Positions 10,652 through 23,382 of a DNA stretch of 64,000 nt are shown here, piece after piece. The DNA comes from Prunus persica. Its lineage: Eukaryota > Streptophyta > Magnoliopsida > Rosales > Rosaceae. Every line of letters begins with the position of its first letter. The first letter of the stretch is position 1. Under the pieces are notes generated by a model that saw only the letters and a list, made by a program, of their open reading frames with translations, was not told the DNA's origin and searched no databases. The translations under genes and the position numbers were made by a program. Location: contig NC_034009.1 in assembly GCF_000346465.2 (NCBI RefSeq), positions 4,921,269 to 4,985,268 of the forward strand. Direction: 5' to 3'.

Positions 10652-12480
10652 GTTTTTTTCCGACGCAGTAGCAGGAGATTGAAGAAGAAAGGGGTTTGGA
10701 GGGGTGTGAGGGTGAGAGAGTTTGTAGTTTTTGAGGCGCAAAATGGGGGGCTTCTTTTTCTTGAGATTCTTGTCCAAAGATAACAACAAAATTAACTGGA
10801 CAAAGGCATCTATCTTTCTATATCTCCATCATTTATATCTCTTAATTATACGATCATTTGCTACCCTCATTAAATGATTTTATAAAATCATTTATTTTTC
10901 GTAAATGGAGCTTATAATTGTAACTCGACATATCAAGTACAGGAATAAATGCTCTTAATTCGATATCAGAGTTACAAACAATGTTTAGTTATTCAAATCT
11001 TCAGTATGTACTGGTCTCATTTGTTTCTAACAAGTAAAACACACTCATTAGTGTACTTGCACGGTGATTTTGACGTTGTAAGAATCAATGGACGTATTTG
11101 ATAGACTACGTGGTATAATAATGTTGTGTATATTTAATTCATCCAAATTACAAATAGAAATATTAAATGTTTTATTTTCAACATTTGTTGTTTATGAGAT
11201 TTGAACTCATGAGATTCTTTCTCGAGTAAAATAAAGGCTGAATGTCATAAGTATTGGCCACTTTACTGAATCTTGATTCTCACCAGCGAAGGTCTAGATT
11301 GCATTATTGCATTACTATAACATTACTATTGCATTATTATTATTATTATTTTTTGGTCGTTACTATTGCATTATTGATTCTTCATTTGATGGACAAAGAC
11401 GTTTCAGAAAGAAAGAAACAAAGACCATAACGGAACAACATGAGCACTGAGGGAAGAAAAGAAACACTCGTTCTGATGTGGAAGAGTAGATCCCATCTCC
11501 CATCCCATACTAGATAGATAGGCAAGGAAGATCCATAGGTAGGCTGTGTTTGTCAATTGAAGTATATACCAAATGAATCCAATCAATCAGGTATTTGTGC
11601 GTCACAAATTTGAGGAAAATATAAAATAAAAACCATGGTTTTGTAACTGAACACGTGATGCATGTTTGTTTGGGACCGAACGCAACAACGAACAGCCACA
11701 AGGTTGGTCCCCCCTCTTTCGGTTAATTCTGGATTGGATTGGATTGGATTGGATTGAATTGGACTGGCGTGTGTATCTGCGTCTTGCGCTTTATCAGCTG
11801 CTATGGATTGGATTTTGTGAGACTTTTTTTTGTTGCAGATCAATCCAATTCCAAACCACCATTCACTTTTTTTTTTTCCTTGTTCTGTTCTGGGATAGGA
11901 ATGGGATTGGGATTGTGCCTTTTGGAACGTTGCTCTATTGAAAGCTGTTTTAGCTGAGCTCATCTACCAACCATGCTAGTACTGCAGGCCTGTAAAACCT
12001 TGTTTCAAGTTCCAACATACCCAAAAGGAAAGAAAATAATAGAACATTTATGATAATTTAATGTTACTGAAGTCATAAGAAAATTCCATCAGGGATGGCG
12101 TGGGGAATACTTCATCATTTAAGAAGTAGAATTCATAATGCATTAACGGTGAAATTTTACTTGAATGCATAGATAGAATCATGAATTATTCACACGATGA
12201 GCACCTTGGCCAATTCAAGCTATTTGTTTTCTTTGGGTTAGTTTAAACTTGTTACAAAATTCTAAATTTTGGCATCTCTTCTCTATGCATTAGCTTATTA
12301 ATTTAATAATGACTCATACTAACCAAATAAGGTACAGAGAAAAGATATGGGAAAAGGAAAGCTGAGAGAGTTCTTGTTCATAATAACAAAGAGGAAAGCT
12401 GAGAGAGTTCTTGTTCATAATAACAAAGAGAAAACAAAATAAAGCGGGAAATGAGATTCAAGTATTGGGTATATATTTAG
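10652..12480. other. Intergenic, ATL upstream region and repeats
   Basis: No gene is supported. There is a (GGATT)n microsatellite at 11731-11755, an ATT/TTA-rich stretch near 11300-11350, and a box-B-like motif (GAGTTCAAATCTC on the minus strand near 11196) that may be a SINE scrap. A tandem duplication at 12356-12429 is listed separately. Confidence 0.5.
12356..12429. repeat. Tandem duplication, 37 bp x 2
   Basis: A 37-bp unit beginning GGAAAGCTGAGAGAG is repeated perfectly head to tail at 12356-12392 and 12393-12429. Confidence 0.95.
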
Positions 12481-12487
12481 AAAAAAA

Positions 12488-13502
12488 GGACATTTGCATA
12501 AATATCATTCGAATTTTTAATTTTTACTTTTAATCAGTTGAACTTTGTAAAGTGTTGCAATCCACCACTTATGTTTAATTCCGTTAAATTTAAGGGTATT
12601 TTAGTCAATTCATTGTAACTAAAAAGAATTATAAAAAAAGAAAAAATAAATGTCAATCACCAACAATAATGAGGAGTTCGATTACTTCTGAAATTAAACT
12701 GGAAGAAATATGAGATTTTGGTGGGTAACACACAAAAAGATTCAGGCCTTAGTTTTCACATAATTTTCATAGCTCTTGGAAGATTCGGAAAAAGTAGACC
12801 TAAGACTTTTATAGATCTTGGAAAAAAAGACATAAGGCAAATTATTCATATGGTTTTCATGGATCTTGGAAAAAATACCAACACCAATCTCCCTATTTTA
12901 ATTTCTGGAGAACTAGCCCATTAGGAATTCATTTTTTTACTCATTATATCCTCATACAATTTTTAAAATTCTGAAGTTGCCATCTACTTTAACCCAATAA
13001 CGAGGACATTTTACTAATTAGTTCCATACCTACACCAATTTCATATAGTTTAGTAAACAACTTCAATAGGAATCTAGAATCTAATTCTCCTCAATCCAAC
13101 TCCTCCTCAATTCAATTAATCCTTAATTCAATTCTTCCTAATCCAAATACGGATTAGTAAACATGCCAATAACGGAAATTTTAACGGAGTTAGACGTAGG
13201 TGGTGGATTGTAACACTCTACAAAATTCAGGTGGTTAAAAATAAAAATAAAAAGTTCATGTGGTAATGATGCACATGCTTAAAAGTTCATGGGAGACTTT
13301 GGAAAATGCCAAAGGAGAGATAATTTTTTTAAAAGAAGCCAAAATGGACAAATTTGCCCTTATTTATTTTTGGATTTCCTAAGGAATCCTTTATATTTGC
13401 ATGTTTTTGATTTGAAAGTTGAGAAGTTTTTCTCTCTTTTTTGAAAAAGCTTTGGCTAAAACCTAAATTTACTAAAGCTCATATGGTATTTATGCAAATT
13501 TC
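12488..13502. mobile_element. Possible long-TIR non-autonomous DNA transposon (nested)
   Basis: The left end (GGACATTTGCATAAATATCAT) is inverted at the right end (ATGGTATTTATGCAAATTTCT). Inner arms near 12545-12595 and 13185-13230 are also inverted (GTGTTGCAATCCACCAC versus GTGGTGGATTGTAACAC). A copy of the dispersed repeat of 8095-8470 lies inside at 12895-13165. No TSD is obvious and nothing is coding, so this may be one element or two nested ones. Confidence 0.4.
12895..13165. repeat. Inverted copy of the 8095-8470 repeat
   Basis: Read on the minus strand, this matches 8095-8340 with scattered substitutions and indels. It includes the GAGGAGGAGTTGGAT and GTTGTTTACTAAACTAT blocks. Confidence 0.6.
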
Positions 13503-13973
13503 TCTCTATAAGAGGTTGAGAGGAGACCCGTAGTTTTGTGATACAATGCTTTTGATTTGAATGATATCTGTAATTTTAAATCTATTGTACAAGTGTAAGG
13601 GTGTACATCAAATTTCCACTACGAATTAGGTTTTGGAAGAAACATAGAGAAAAGATAAACACAAAGAGAAGAGAAAGAACATGAGAGATGAAAAATGAGC
13701 GACTTTGATGCCCTCACCGACCTCTATTTTTCTTTGGTTAGTGATTTTCGCACTTTTATTTTCTCCTTCTCCTTCTGCACTCTTTCTCTTGTTTTTTTCC
13801 CTTGATTCTCCTCCGATTGTGCACGGGTAAAAAAGGAGCATGAAAATCACTTCCCAACCTATTAGTAAGTTTAGTCCACACTTGGTGGTTGAGACTCGAC
13901 TGGACTATTTCAATTAAAATAAATAAAAGAGGGGAAGGTGCGGTGAAACTGGACTAATTAAATCAAATATAGC

Positions 13974-14013
13974 AGCCCATTCTCAAGTCACGACCCAATA
14001 GAAACAAAGCCCA
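13974..14013 (+). promoter_or_regulatory. Two site II motifs upstream of the SRL1/PRP38 gene
   Basis: AGCCCA (reverse complement TGGGCT) occurs at 13974-13979 and 14008-14013, about 150-200 bp before the probable transcript start. Site II elements (TGGGCY) are known TCP-bound motifs in promoters of plant housekeeping and growth genes. Their function here is inferred. Confidence 0.45.
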
Positions 14014-14301
14014 TGTTGATGTTTGAAAGTATGAACCGACCAAAAGTTCTAGACCCAAACTGTTAAGTATTTAGTTTCCTTTTTTTTTTTTTTTTTGGCT
14101 TTTCAATTTTTAATAAATAGGAAAAAGAGATAACAAAAAGAAGAAAAGTTACCCCTCGGGCGTCGACGTCGGGATTCAGGACGAAGATAGAGAGAGAGGC
14201 GGAGAGGGTTTGAAACTTTGAAGCTCAGCTGATCGCGAATTAGGAATTTCTTCCAGACTGCTTAAAGTAAGTTGCTTTTCCTCCTGTAAATTGTTCTTTG
14301 T

Positions 14302-14319
14302 AACCCTAACCCTAACCCT
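14302..14319 (+). promoter_or_regulatory. Telomere-like CCCTAA repeats in the SRL1 5'UTR intron
   Basis: Three consecutive CCCTAA/CCCTAG units lie inside the 5'UTR intron (14267-14441). Interstitial telo-box sequences are common near the 5' end of plant translation and growth genes. The 6-bp spacing differs from the 7-bp plant telomere unit. Confidence 0.45.
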
Positions 14320-14455
14320 AGACTCCATCTTCGGAACTGCTGGAAGAGCAAATTATGAGCCTTTCTGTTCTGTCTATTATTAATGGCGATAATGTTATGC
14401 TTTGAAACATTGGTGATGAAAATTGAATGTTTGAATTGCAGAAGCGTAGGCGTCG

Positions 14456-17400
14456 ATGGAGGTACAGACATGTGGTAAGCCCATTGACTCGTTGCTCGAG
14501 AAGGTGCTCTGTATGAACATTCTATCTTCGGACTACTTCAAAGAGCTTTACCGGTTAAAGACCTACCATGAAGTTATTGATGAAATTTACAACCAAGTAG
14601 ACCACGTTGAGCCATGGATGACCGGGAATTGCCGGGGGCCGTCCACCGCTTTCTGTCTGCTTTACAAGTTTTTCACCATGAAGCTCACCGTTAAGCAAAT
14701 GCACGGTCTCTTAAAGCATGAAGACTCTCCTTACATAAGAGCGGTATGTATGTATGTCAATTCAACATTCCATACTTATTTTTATGTGTTGTTTTCAATT
14801 TGACAAGTACCATGTTCCTCATTACAATGTTTTGTGCTATCTACTTGCTTAATCAATAATCATTGTAGTTTTAATTTTGCTTTCAGGTTGGGTTCCTCTA
14901 CTTGAGATATGCTGCAGACCCGAAGACTCTGTGGAATTGGGTTGAACCCTACATTAAAGATGAGGAGGTAAATGAAGCCCTTTTCATTGCTCTTATTGAC
15001 TTATAATAGATTGCTTATGTATTTAGTTTTCAAAATTTTACTTTCTTATTATATCTGTGGAGCTACTTTGCTTTATAGATGCCAAGCATGCCCTTCTTTG
15101 TATTTATCAAAAATGTTATCTGGAAAGGACTTTTTTCCTTCTGGAATGGATGTTTATGGTTTACGGAATCTGAATTGTGAGTGATTTTCTGGTGCAATTC
15201 TGCTAGAATTTATCAATGTTTTTGAATTTTTTTAAATTCTGGTCAAAGTACTTTGTTTCTGAAAATTATAAGGCTGCAACATCCCTGTCTGTTTTCTGAT
15301 TTTGATGGATTTGGACATCTTTATAACTTTATTGCTGCTTGTATACCCAAAGATGAGCTTTTACAGAACATACTAACCATTTGTCTGTGTCTCAATTTCC
15401 ATGGCATGCAAATGTGGTAGTGGCGAAGTTGCTACTACATGGAGTACGTACCTTTAACTGTCTAAATCATAAGATTTTTTTAATTCTTAGTGCTCGACGT
15501 GACTGAAACAACGAAGATTCGATTCTTAAAGGTGTTGTGCTGTTTTTTTTCCTTCTTAATTGTGGTTGATTATAACTGCTTTGTATTATTTTGTTCTGCC
15601 TTTTTTGGTGATCGAAATGAAAAGTCACCCTTTATTACTTATAATTTGGCAATGGTAGTTCCTTCTCCCCAGCTTTGATAATTTTAAATATTCTTAAAGA
15701 AACAAAATCTAAATATTGAATGTAATAACAAAATTTAAAGAAATAAAAAATCCAGTGACGGTCATCCCATTTGCTTATCTTTTTTAATTCGCTGCTCTTT
15801 CTCGATTTAATTTTGTCAACGGAGTAGCATGAGCTTTAGAGAACTTATAAAGTAAAACAAGAAGTGCAGTGACATAAAATCTACAGTTCATAATTCTTTG
15901 ATTTAGAATCTGACTGGGAGTACATTCTTTCAGGTTTAGTTTGACCCAGAATCAAAATATGGTTTGATATTTAAGGGGAAGGTATGCTTGCCTAGTTTTT
16001 GGAAGTGAGTGAAAACGAAGATGATTAGGTTAGATTATAATGTGAATCATACATTGCATTGGACAAATTTCCATTAGTATGTTGAGTCCGACATGTTCTG
16101 AATTAGTCCTGAATGGGTTGTGTTCTGGTCGGCACTATACTGCACTTTCTTATCTCAACATGACATCGTCTGTGCACCCCCATCCCACTTTCCATGAATG
16201 ACTCCATTTCTTTCTTTGTATACATATACATCAAATCTGATATTGAATGCCTCGTGGATTTATTTGCATTTATACGAATGGTGTCTTTCTGTAATACCTT
16301 TTGTTATTCTCTTATGATATTTTTATTCTCCGATTTCAATCAGTGCTGTAACTGTATTTTATCCAGTAAATATAAATTCTTTTTACTCTATCTGCCGGTT
16401 CTAATATATTTCTCACTGATGCAGATTCTATAACATTAGTCACTTGTTTTCCTTAGTTTTTAACTTTTTATTGTTATATTAGCATTTTTATTTTATTCTA
16501 CTGGAGTTCTTCATTGTTGTGTTGGCTTTGGTTTCAGGAATTCTCTCCTGGTTCCAATGGACGAACAACAACTATGGGTGTATATGTGCGCGATTTGCTT
16601 CTTGGACAGGTTTGTTTCTTTCAAGTATGCTTAATAATTAAAATGTTATGGCGTAATGAATTGTATTCTGTAACCCCCCCTCCTCCTCCGTCCTCCCTCT
16701 CTCTAGGATGCATTAAGTTGGTTTTTCTGGCCACAAAAGACCAAAGCTTCATAATGCATGCGGTATACACTTTCAAGTGTACTATACTATATAGAATGCT
16801 GAAGAACCTAATTCTACTATATACTAGTATTTCACCACCCAAAAACATGACACAATATATTCCTTTAGCAGGCCAACTGGGAGCTCTTTGTCATCCAAGA
16901 TAGGCCCATTTCTCTCACGCCAAAATCTTTTTTGATCAATTATATCTGATTTGTCTTGATAAGTTGGATATTTTATGCGCGTTTAACTGCAGAAGATTGC
17001 AATAACAAAATACTAAACTCTTCTTGATATTGTTTTATTTATTTATTTAAAGCTAAAAGCCATGACAGCAAGGAAATAAATTCTTCAGACCCTATAAGAT
17101 TCAATTACACCATATAGCAGAAATGTAGGGCAAGAACTGTTGCCTAAATCCGAGGTTAGCTCCTCATTTAAAACCAAGAATCAAATTACATGTAAATTTT
17201 CTTATCAAGTGGCATTACAGTCATTTACAAATGTTCTTGACAAAGTTGTATAGTATTAGAGGCTCTCTATTTGCCAGCTTTTCTTCAAGAGTTATCTGTT
17301 GAGAGGCCACACCTTGTGCAAAGGGATTAAAGAAAGAGTTTGTAGTAGAAGACAGTGGTTGGTTTTCAGTTGAGTAGCATGAAGAAATGTGTTCTCAATG

Positions 17401-18847
17401 TGCTTTCAATACACACTCACACACACATATCAAACTTGAAGGCATTGTATAAAATACTCTTGTTCATGCTTCTGGGACAGTACCTTCAAATCTTCTGCCT
17501 AATGTTCCGACAATGCAGTCCTTTACAGTCACAGCTGCTGTTTTTCAGATTACAGTGCGATTAAGATCTGAATACATGTTCTTCTTGGCGCTTTGAAGCA
17601 TGGTCTCAGAATGCTCTACTGTTTAAGGTCCAAATTTAACATGTGAAAAAGCAATAGCATTTCTTCCCAATTTGAGTTTCTCCATATAGAAACTGTCCAA
17701 GAGTGTTAATGAACTATTAATTTGGTGTGTTCAAAGCCGCAGTTGGATGATGATATGTTGCTTTGCTGTTCATTATAAAGTATATGCATGTATATAAATA
17801 TGTAATAGTTTTTCTAACTGATCATAGTTGATAGCTTTGTACACGTTGTGCATGGTTTCTGATGCACCTTAATCAGACAACACATAACAATAACATGCAG
17901 CAATTTAAATACTATTTTTGTTGTCCTCATAACACTTTTATTGCTATCCTTGGAGAAATGAATTAACATTGTATATTGTGCTATTGCAGTACTATTTTGA
18001 TACCCTTTTCCCCCGTATCCCTGTTCCTGTGTTGCGTCAGATTGTAGCTCATCTGGAGAAGATGAAACTCCCCACTAAACTTTCTGGCATTACAGGGGAA
18101 GCTACCCGTCATGGATCTGATGACACAGCCCGACGCCCACCTTCTGTGAAAGCGGCACTTTCAGTTTCCTTTGGTCAACGTGCCCCACATCGTGCTTCAA
18201 CAAGGGACTCATCACCTGTTCGTCGTACGTTACCGCCACCACCACCTTATGACAAAGCCAGCAGTGATGATCTACGGACCCATCGCAGCCAGAGCCGTGA
18301 GTATTCTGACAGAGAATATTTGGACAGGGACAGGGACAGGGACAGAGGAAGGGACCGGGATCGGAATCGAGAAAGAGAAAGAGAAAGGGATAGTGATCGG
18401 GATCGAGAAAGATACAAGGAACGGGAGCGGGATCGAGACAGAGACAGAGCAAGGGAGAGAGTTAGGGATAAGGAAAGGGAGCGAGAGAAAGATAGAGAAC
18501 GCAGTTCTGATTATGATCGGAGGTCCAAATATACAGAGAGAGATAGCCGAAGAGACCAATATGAGAGTAGCCGTGATGGCGGTAGACATTACCGTAGGAG
18601 TAGGAGTCGGAGCCGCAGTAGGAGCAGGAGTAGAAGTAGGAGCTTGCAAGCTGGCGCTGCACTTCGTTCGAGTCCACAAAGAGATGTAAACAAGGATAGA
18701 ACATCTGCATCTAGCAATCTGGCAAAACTTAGGGATCTTTATGGTGATATAAGTGAACAAAAAGGGGATGCTAGTATGGATAGGATTTCCAGGATTGACA
18801 ATGGTGGTGAAGAGGTGATTAGACTTGGTGGTTCTCGATGGAAATAG
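14456..18847 (+). CDS. SRL1: Pre-mRNA splicing factor 38 family protein (SRL1/PRP38)
   Basis: Four coding exons (14456-14743, 14887-14967, 16538-16609, 17990-18847) join in phase to give 432 aa. A 5'UTR intron (14267-14441) precedes the ATG. The PRP38 domain fills residues 1 to about 180 (CGKPIDSLLEKV, ILSSDYFKELYRLKTYHEV, PWMTGNCRGPSTAFCLLYK, GVYVRDLLLGQ). The C-terminal half is a low-complexity tail of Arg-Asp/Arg-Glu repeats and an Arg-Ser run near residues 350-365. PRP38 proteins belong to the U4/U6.U5 tri-snRNP and are needed for spliceosome activation. The plant version with an RS-like tail (Arabidopsis SRL1) is nuclear and was linked to salt tolerance when overexpressed. Introns 2 and 3 are long (1570 and 1380 bp). 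Site II and telomere-like motifs lie upstream. No coding defect is visible. Confidence 0.95.
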
Positions 18848-19962
18848 CATCAAAAGGTGGTTTCTTCTATCTGATATCACGTTGTTCAAGTCTGCTGGCC
18901 AGATGCTCTTTTGATCATCACAAAAAAGAAGAAAATATTTCCCCTTGTTTTTCTTCCATCTGCAGCATGCTCATGTCGCACTGCTGCATGTATACTAAAC
19001 ATTATTCAGAATTTCAATCTTACAATTTATTCACATGCTCCATTGCTGGGCATATGTTAAGTTTGTAACATTATGTAATAACTAAAGTCTTTCATTATCA
19101 TCTAAAGTTTTCCGAGTTCTGTTTGTGTTAAATCTTGAATGCTTGATGGTTTGGCTAAGCCATTCGTGCTAGTTGATACTGCTACTTTGAAAGCAGAATG
19201 CCATCCAGTTGTGCAGCCAGATTACTTTCTTCTTTTTTTGTCCATTGAATTTCCGATAGCTTGCTATCGGGAGTTGTAAATAACTGGATGGTGTTACTGC
19301 TTTCATATATGGTTATCTTCGTATCATTGCTCTTTACTAGTTTCTATCTTTATGTAGTTGAGAGATTGCCTTTGGAACTTTACATGACATTTAGCTCAAT
19401 GCTTAAGTTTTTGCAGGTACATACTGGTGTATCGGGCCTTGAAGCAAACTTATTTTAGTTGTATTCTTCTGATAAAAGGCAGAATATTAAAGCAAAGAAA
19501 AATACATCTTCTATGTTCTCACCGAGGTAGGTGCTATGCTAAGATGTCACAAAAAGAGAGAAAAAAAAGATGTTGACATTACATGGAAATGGAACCGAGG
19601 AGAGATGTTCCCTCCTTAGTCCGTACAATCAGCAGTAGTTGACAATGCCTCTATCTATGCCCCACTGGTGACTGGATGCGATTACTTTATCATTTTATAA
19701 GATACCCTTCAAAATTACACAAGTGGGTTTATCTCTCAAAGCCAGAACAAGGGTTGCATTCAAGAATCAATGAATATTTGGCCACAACTCCACCCTGTCG
19801 CTGTTGGACTATTGCACTCTGGGGAAGGCTTTATTTATTTATGCACTTGTACAAACAAATTGTACCTTCCAAGCCTTCCATAAAATACACCCCCCCTTCT
19901 CTTCCTTCTCTTCTACATCTCATCTCAATCCAATTCTCTATCACACATTACAACAATTCACA
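18848..19962. other. SRL1 3' flank and ABCI17 upstream region
   Basis: The SRL1 3'UTR probably ends around 19070-19090 (GTAATAAC). The rest shows no gene. A TATA-like CCATAAAATACA at about 19878 lies 85 bp before the ABCI17 start codon and may be its core promoter. Confidence 0.5.
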
Positions 19963-22428
19963 ATGGCTTCACCTCCGAATGGTTTGGCACACCTCTCTCT
20001 TGATGGTACTACTTACTCACTTCTATGCTATCAAAATCATATTCTCTTGCCATATATATGACATGTATATTATCTCTAAATCTAGACCATGCATTGATGA
20101 TAACCCGTTCAATCAGTAGTTTAGATTGAGAGTCTAACAACATAATCTACTATCTTGTCATCACTAACCCAATTTAAAAAGAGAAAAAGAGAACATTTTC
20201 GAACCTTTTCTATGTATTCAACTTCCATCCATCAATCAAAACACTGATTTTGGCCTTGTGGTGTGCTTAATTTTTCTGGGTTTTGCTTGGCAGATGGGGA
20301 TGAAGCAGCTAGAGAGCACCTACTGACTGTGGACATTGGAGAAGCCGATGGGGACGTGAAATTCCGGATACGAAATCTGACCAAGAAATCAGAGACCACT
20401 GGATGCGCCATACTCAATGGGTTGAGCTTGGACATACCAAAAGGCGTGATCGTTGGGGTCATCGGCCCCAGTGGCAGCGGCAAATCGACGCTGCTCAGAG
20501 CTCTCAACCGCCTCTGGGAGCCTCCATCTGGGACTGTCTTCTTGGACGGTCATGATCTTCGGGACCTGGATGTTCTCAGCCTCCGGCGCAAGGTCGGCAT
20601 GCTCTTCCAGCTTCCTGCTCTTTTTGAAGGTGCCCATTTGAATTTTTGATCTAATCTTAACTCCAACTACCAGTCTCTGCCTCTCTCTGTTCAACCACAA
20701 ATTGTTTTTATCAAATTGTTGAATTGTTAACTTGTAACTTCTGTTAAACTCCTTGCTTCATTTATACCCTATTGACTTGGTTGCAGTTGTTGGGTTGTAA
20801 ATTGATTGTGTTTTTGGATTGGTGTGATTAGTTGATTGCACATAAGCTCTGCTCATCCTCATCCACCATTCTTCCTTGTGTAATTTCTACTTTTGTTTTT
20901 TTATTTTATTTTGGTCAAACACCATTTTTTCTTATGCATGTTGTGTTTTGTTTGGGCACTCATATTTTTAGAGAGTGATTATAATATAAATTAGATTGGT
21001 TGTATTATAATTATATCCTGTGCACCTGTCACAGTTGGTGTAAGCATTCCAATTTAAGTTCTTGCATATTTCTGACTTTTCATTTGGGGTGGGGTGGTTC
21101 AATGTAATCCTTTATCACAATTAATACCCAATAATTACTTTTTTAAGTAGTGCCTCCCAGGACCTAATTTTATTCTAATGGGACCTAAACTATCCATCAT
21201 ATGGTGCTCTCCACACCCTCTATAGATATTTCTACAATTGTAGTGGTTATACCCATTCTGTCTTATTACTTGGCTGGTGTTGAATATGGCTCCACATGAT
21301 CATAATTAGACACTAAAACAACAGATGAAATGATATTTGGTTGATTGTAACACCACTCTTTTTTTTTTCTTTTCAAAGGATTAAAATATTACAAAGAAGA
21401 TACATGCCGGATCTGATAACCATACAAATCAAAGTTAACTTCATTATTAATATCTACAGGAAGGTCCTTCTTGCCACGAAATCTGATACCATATTAGCAT
21501 CCCGAAAAATAAACCTGAGTAGACTCCTGTAGCAAGTACCTAAAAATATGTAGTCTCATTCATAACAAAGGTGGTTGGATAGGTTCAAGGGATTTTCTGG
21601 TATGAAGTATTCACACAATTTTCTCTAATGGGTAAGAATTTAAAGTGGGTCATTTCATCTCTTTATGATATGTAAGATTGGTTCACGATCCCAACTGTTT
21701 GTTCAATTGTTCAGGCACAGTTGCAGACAATATACGTTATGGTCCTCAATTGAGGGGGAAGAAGCTGAGTGACCAGAACGTCCACAAGTTGCTGACCCTT
21801 GTAGACCTTGATTCATCTTTTTTCAGCAAGACTGGTTCTGAAATGTCTGTAGGTCAAGCCCAAAGAGTTGCACTTGCTAGGACCCTAGCCAATTCGCCTG
21901 AGGTAAACAGCTCCTATTTGATTTAGAAGAAAAAAAAAACTTCCCTTTTTACTTATATATATTTTATACAAGTCATATTCTACTTTAATATAATCTAAAC
22001 TACAAAAAGAAGGATTCAAACTCAAGTGCAGAGTGAAGAGCACATTGGCTCTAGCCAACTTGACTAAGCCCACGTTTGCAAACTCCCTCTTTTATTTAGT
22101 GTTCATTTTCTCAAGTCCATTTGGCCTTTTATATGCTGCCATCTTGAAAATGTCTTCTATTCTACTTGGGTAGGTTTTGCTGCTGGACGAACCTACCAGT
22201 GCCTTGGATCCAATATCAACAGAGCACATAGAAGGTGCTTTGGAGAAGCTGAAGAAGAAACAGGGCATGACAATTATAATGGTCTCACACAGCATCAAAC
22301 AAATCCAGAGGATTGCTGATATAGTGTGCCTCCTTGTGGATGGGGAGATTGTTGAAGTTTTAAAACCAGATCAACTCTCACAAGCCCAGCATCCTATGGC
22401 ACTAAGATTTCTTGAACTCAGCTCTTAA
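19963..22428 (+). CDS. ABCI17: ABC transporter I family member 17 / STAR1 ATPase
   Basis: Four exons (19963-20005, 20294-20629, 21715-21902, 22174-22428) splice in phase to 273 aa, close to the usual length of about 265. The first exon gives only 14 residues (MASPPNGLAHLSLD); it was chosen because its GT donor restores the frame of the conserved exon 2. It is a lone ATP-binding cassette with Walker A GPSGSGKST (72-80), a Q-loop (MLFQLP), signature SVGQAQ (171-176), Walker B VLLLDEP (190-196) and H-loop VSHS. There is no membrane span. STAR1 partners the membrane protein STAR2/ALS3 to form a bacterial-type ABC complex involved in aluminium tolerance. All catalytic motifs are intact. Intron 3 (21903-22173) holds a SINE-like fragment. 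Confidence 0.94.
22009..22075 (-). repeat. tRNA-derived SINE-like fragment in ABCI17 intron 3
   Basis: Read on the minus strand, a box-A-like GTCAAGTTGGCTAGAG (22049-22064) is followed about 25 bp later by a box-B-like GAGTTTGAATCC (22012-22023). This is the spacing of an RNA polymerase III promoter. No tRNA cloverleaf is formed. Confidence 0.4.
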
Positions 22429-22616
22429 GCATATGTCCCAATGTTGTGTGCACAATATTTATATAGCATTTGCTTGAAACTTCTGGAAAGTACAAAACTT
22501 TCCTAGTCACTCTGGTACTTGTATTAGTTACTTTGATCATCTTTTTCTGAGGGATCTAAGAACTACTCTAAAAATTTGTATCACACTCAAATTTTTGCTT
22601 TAAGCTCCCCTCATAC

Positions 22617-22640
22617 ATATATATATATATATATATATAT
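22617..22640. repeat. (TA)n microsatellite
   Basis: About 12 AT units lie 190 bp downstream of the ABCI17 stop codon. Confidence 0.95.
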
Positions 22641-22689
22641 GTATACATACACTTAATATTTGTTTTTCTCAACTGAACAAGTATCTAAA

Positions 22690-23298
22690 CTAAACTAAGA
22701 CTGGGCTCTTTGCATGGCTGGTCCAAAAGAAAGTCTTGAAAGACCAAGAGGGTTGCTGTCTTTGCTTCTTGTTGTTGTGCTTGGGGGCTGGCTGAGTTGT
22801 TGTTGTTGCCATGATCATCATCTCCTCTCGCTGAGCTTTGCTTAAAATGTTCCACATTATCTGTACATCTTGATATCCACACATTTGTACATCATCTTGA
22901 AGCTTTAGCAGACCGCCTACTCCGCCATACTCACCGCTATCACGCCCTGCAACATAAATACAAAACTTGTTCACATGACAATGCAACAACAGTTCCTAAT
23001 GTACTCAAAATCAATAGTTAAATACATTTTATTGCCATGGCCAAAAATAAATCTTAGCCCATGAAACCCAATTGCCGTGAAAGGCTAGCCTGAACAACAC
23101 CAGCTGACATTTGATTTCAGGGTGGTACCCAGTTGTCATTTTAACATGAAAAAGGTAAAACAAACAAAAGGAAGAACATAAAAGAAAATAAAATCAGTTA
23201 AATTGCAGAAGAAGCAAGAACCAACCTACAGATTTAGTCAGTTTGAGTCTGGCAGAGAAAGAAAGCAAAGCTCTCCTCAACTTACGCAACCAATCCAT
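22690..23298 (-). CDS. Small plant protein of unknown function (109 aa)
   Basis: Two exons are proposed: 23226-23298 and 22690-22946. The donor at 23225 (GTTGGT) and the acceptor TTGCAG before 22946 join in phase. The protein starts MDWLRKLRRALLSFSARLKL, a basic amphipathic segment. It then has a Gly-rich link and the block GLLKLQDDVQMCGYQDVQIMWNIL, which looks conserved-protein-like rather than random. The tail is Asn/Gln/Thr-rich. There is no transmembrane helix or known catalytic motif. A GA repeat sits in the presumed 5'UTR, as in many plant genes. I do not recognise a named family. I call it real because the splice phase, the 5' GA tract and the ordered block agree. A shorter donor choice would break the frame of exon 2. 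Confidence 0.6.
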
Positions 23299-23349
23299 CT
23301 TGCAGCTCAGCTCAGCTCTGCCAGGACTCACTCTCAACAACAAGAGATC

Positions 23350-23351
<2 letters not shown>

Positions 23352-23382
<31 letters not shown>
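23352..23382. repeat. (GA)n microsatellite in a presumed 5'UTR
   Basis: About 15 GA units lie just upstream (on the minus strand, as CT) of the start of the 109-aa protein. Confidence 0.9.

Noticed and set aside
9282..10783. Several plus-strand frames opposite the ATL gene
   Set aside because: They reflect high GC content on the antisense strand. The RING-H2 motif is encoded on the minus strand.
11583..11963. 126-codon minus-strand frame with a SNPIQSNPIQSNP stretch
   Set aside because: It is produced by the (GGATT)n microsatellite. There is no conserved segment or splice support.
18102..18889. Open frames on the opposite strand and in another frame across the SRL1 Arg-rich tail
   Set aside because: They are shadows of the RD/RE/RS repeat-coding exon, which has strong codon periodicity.
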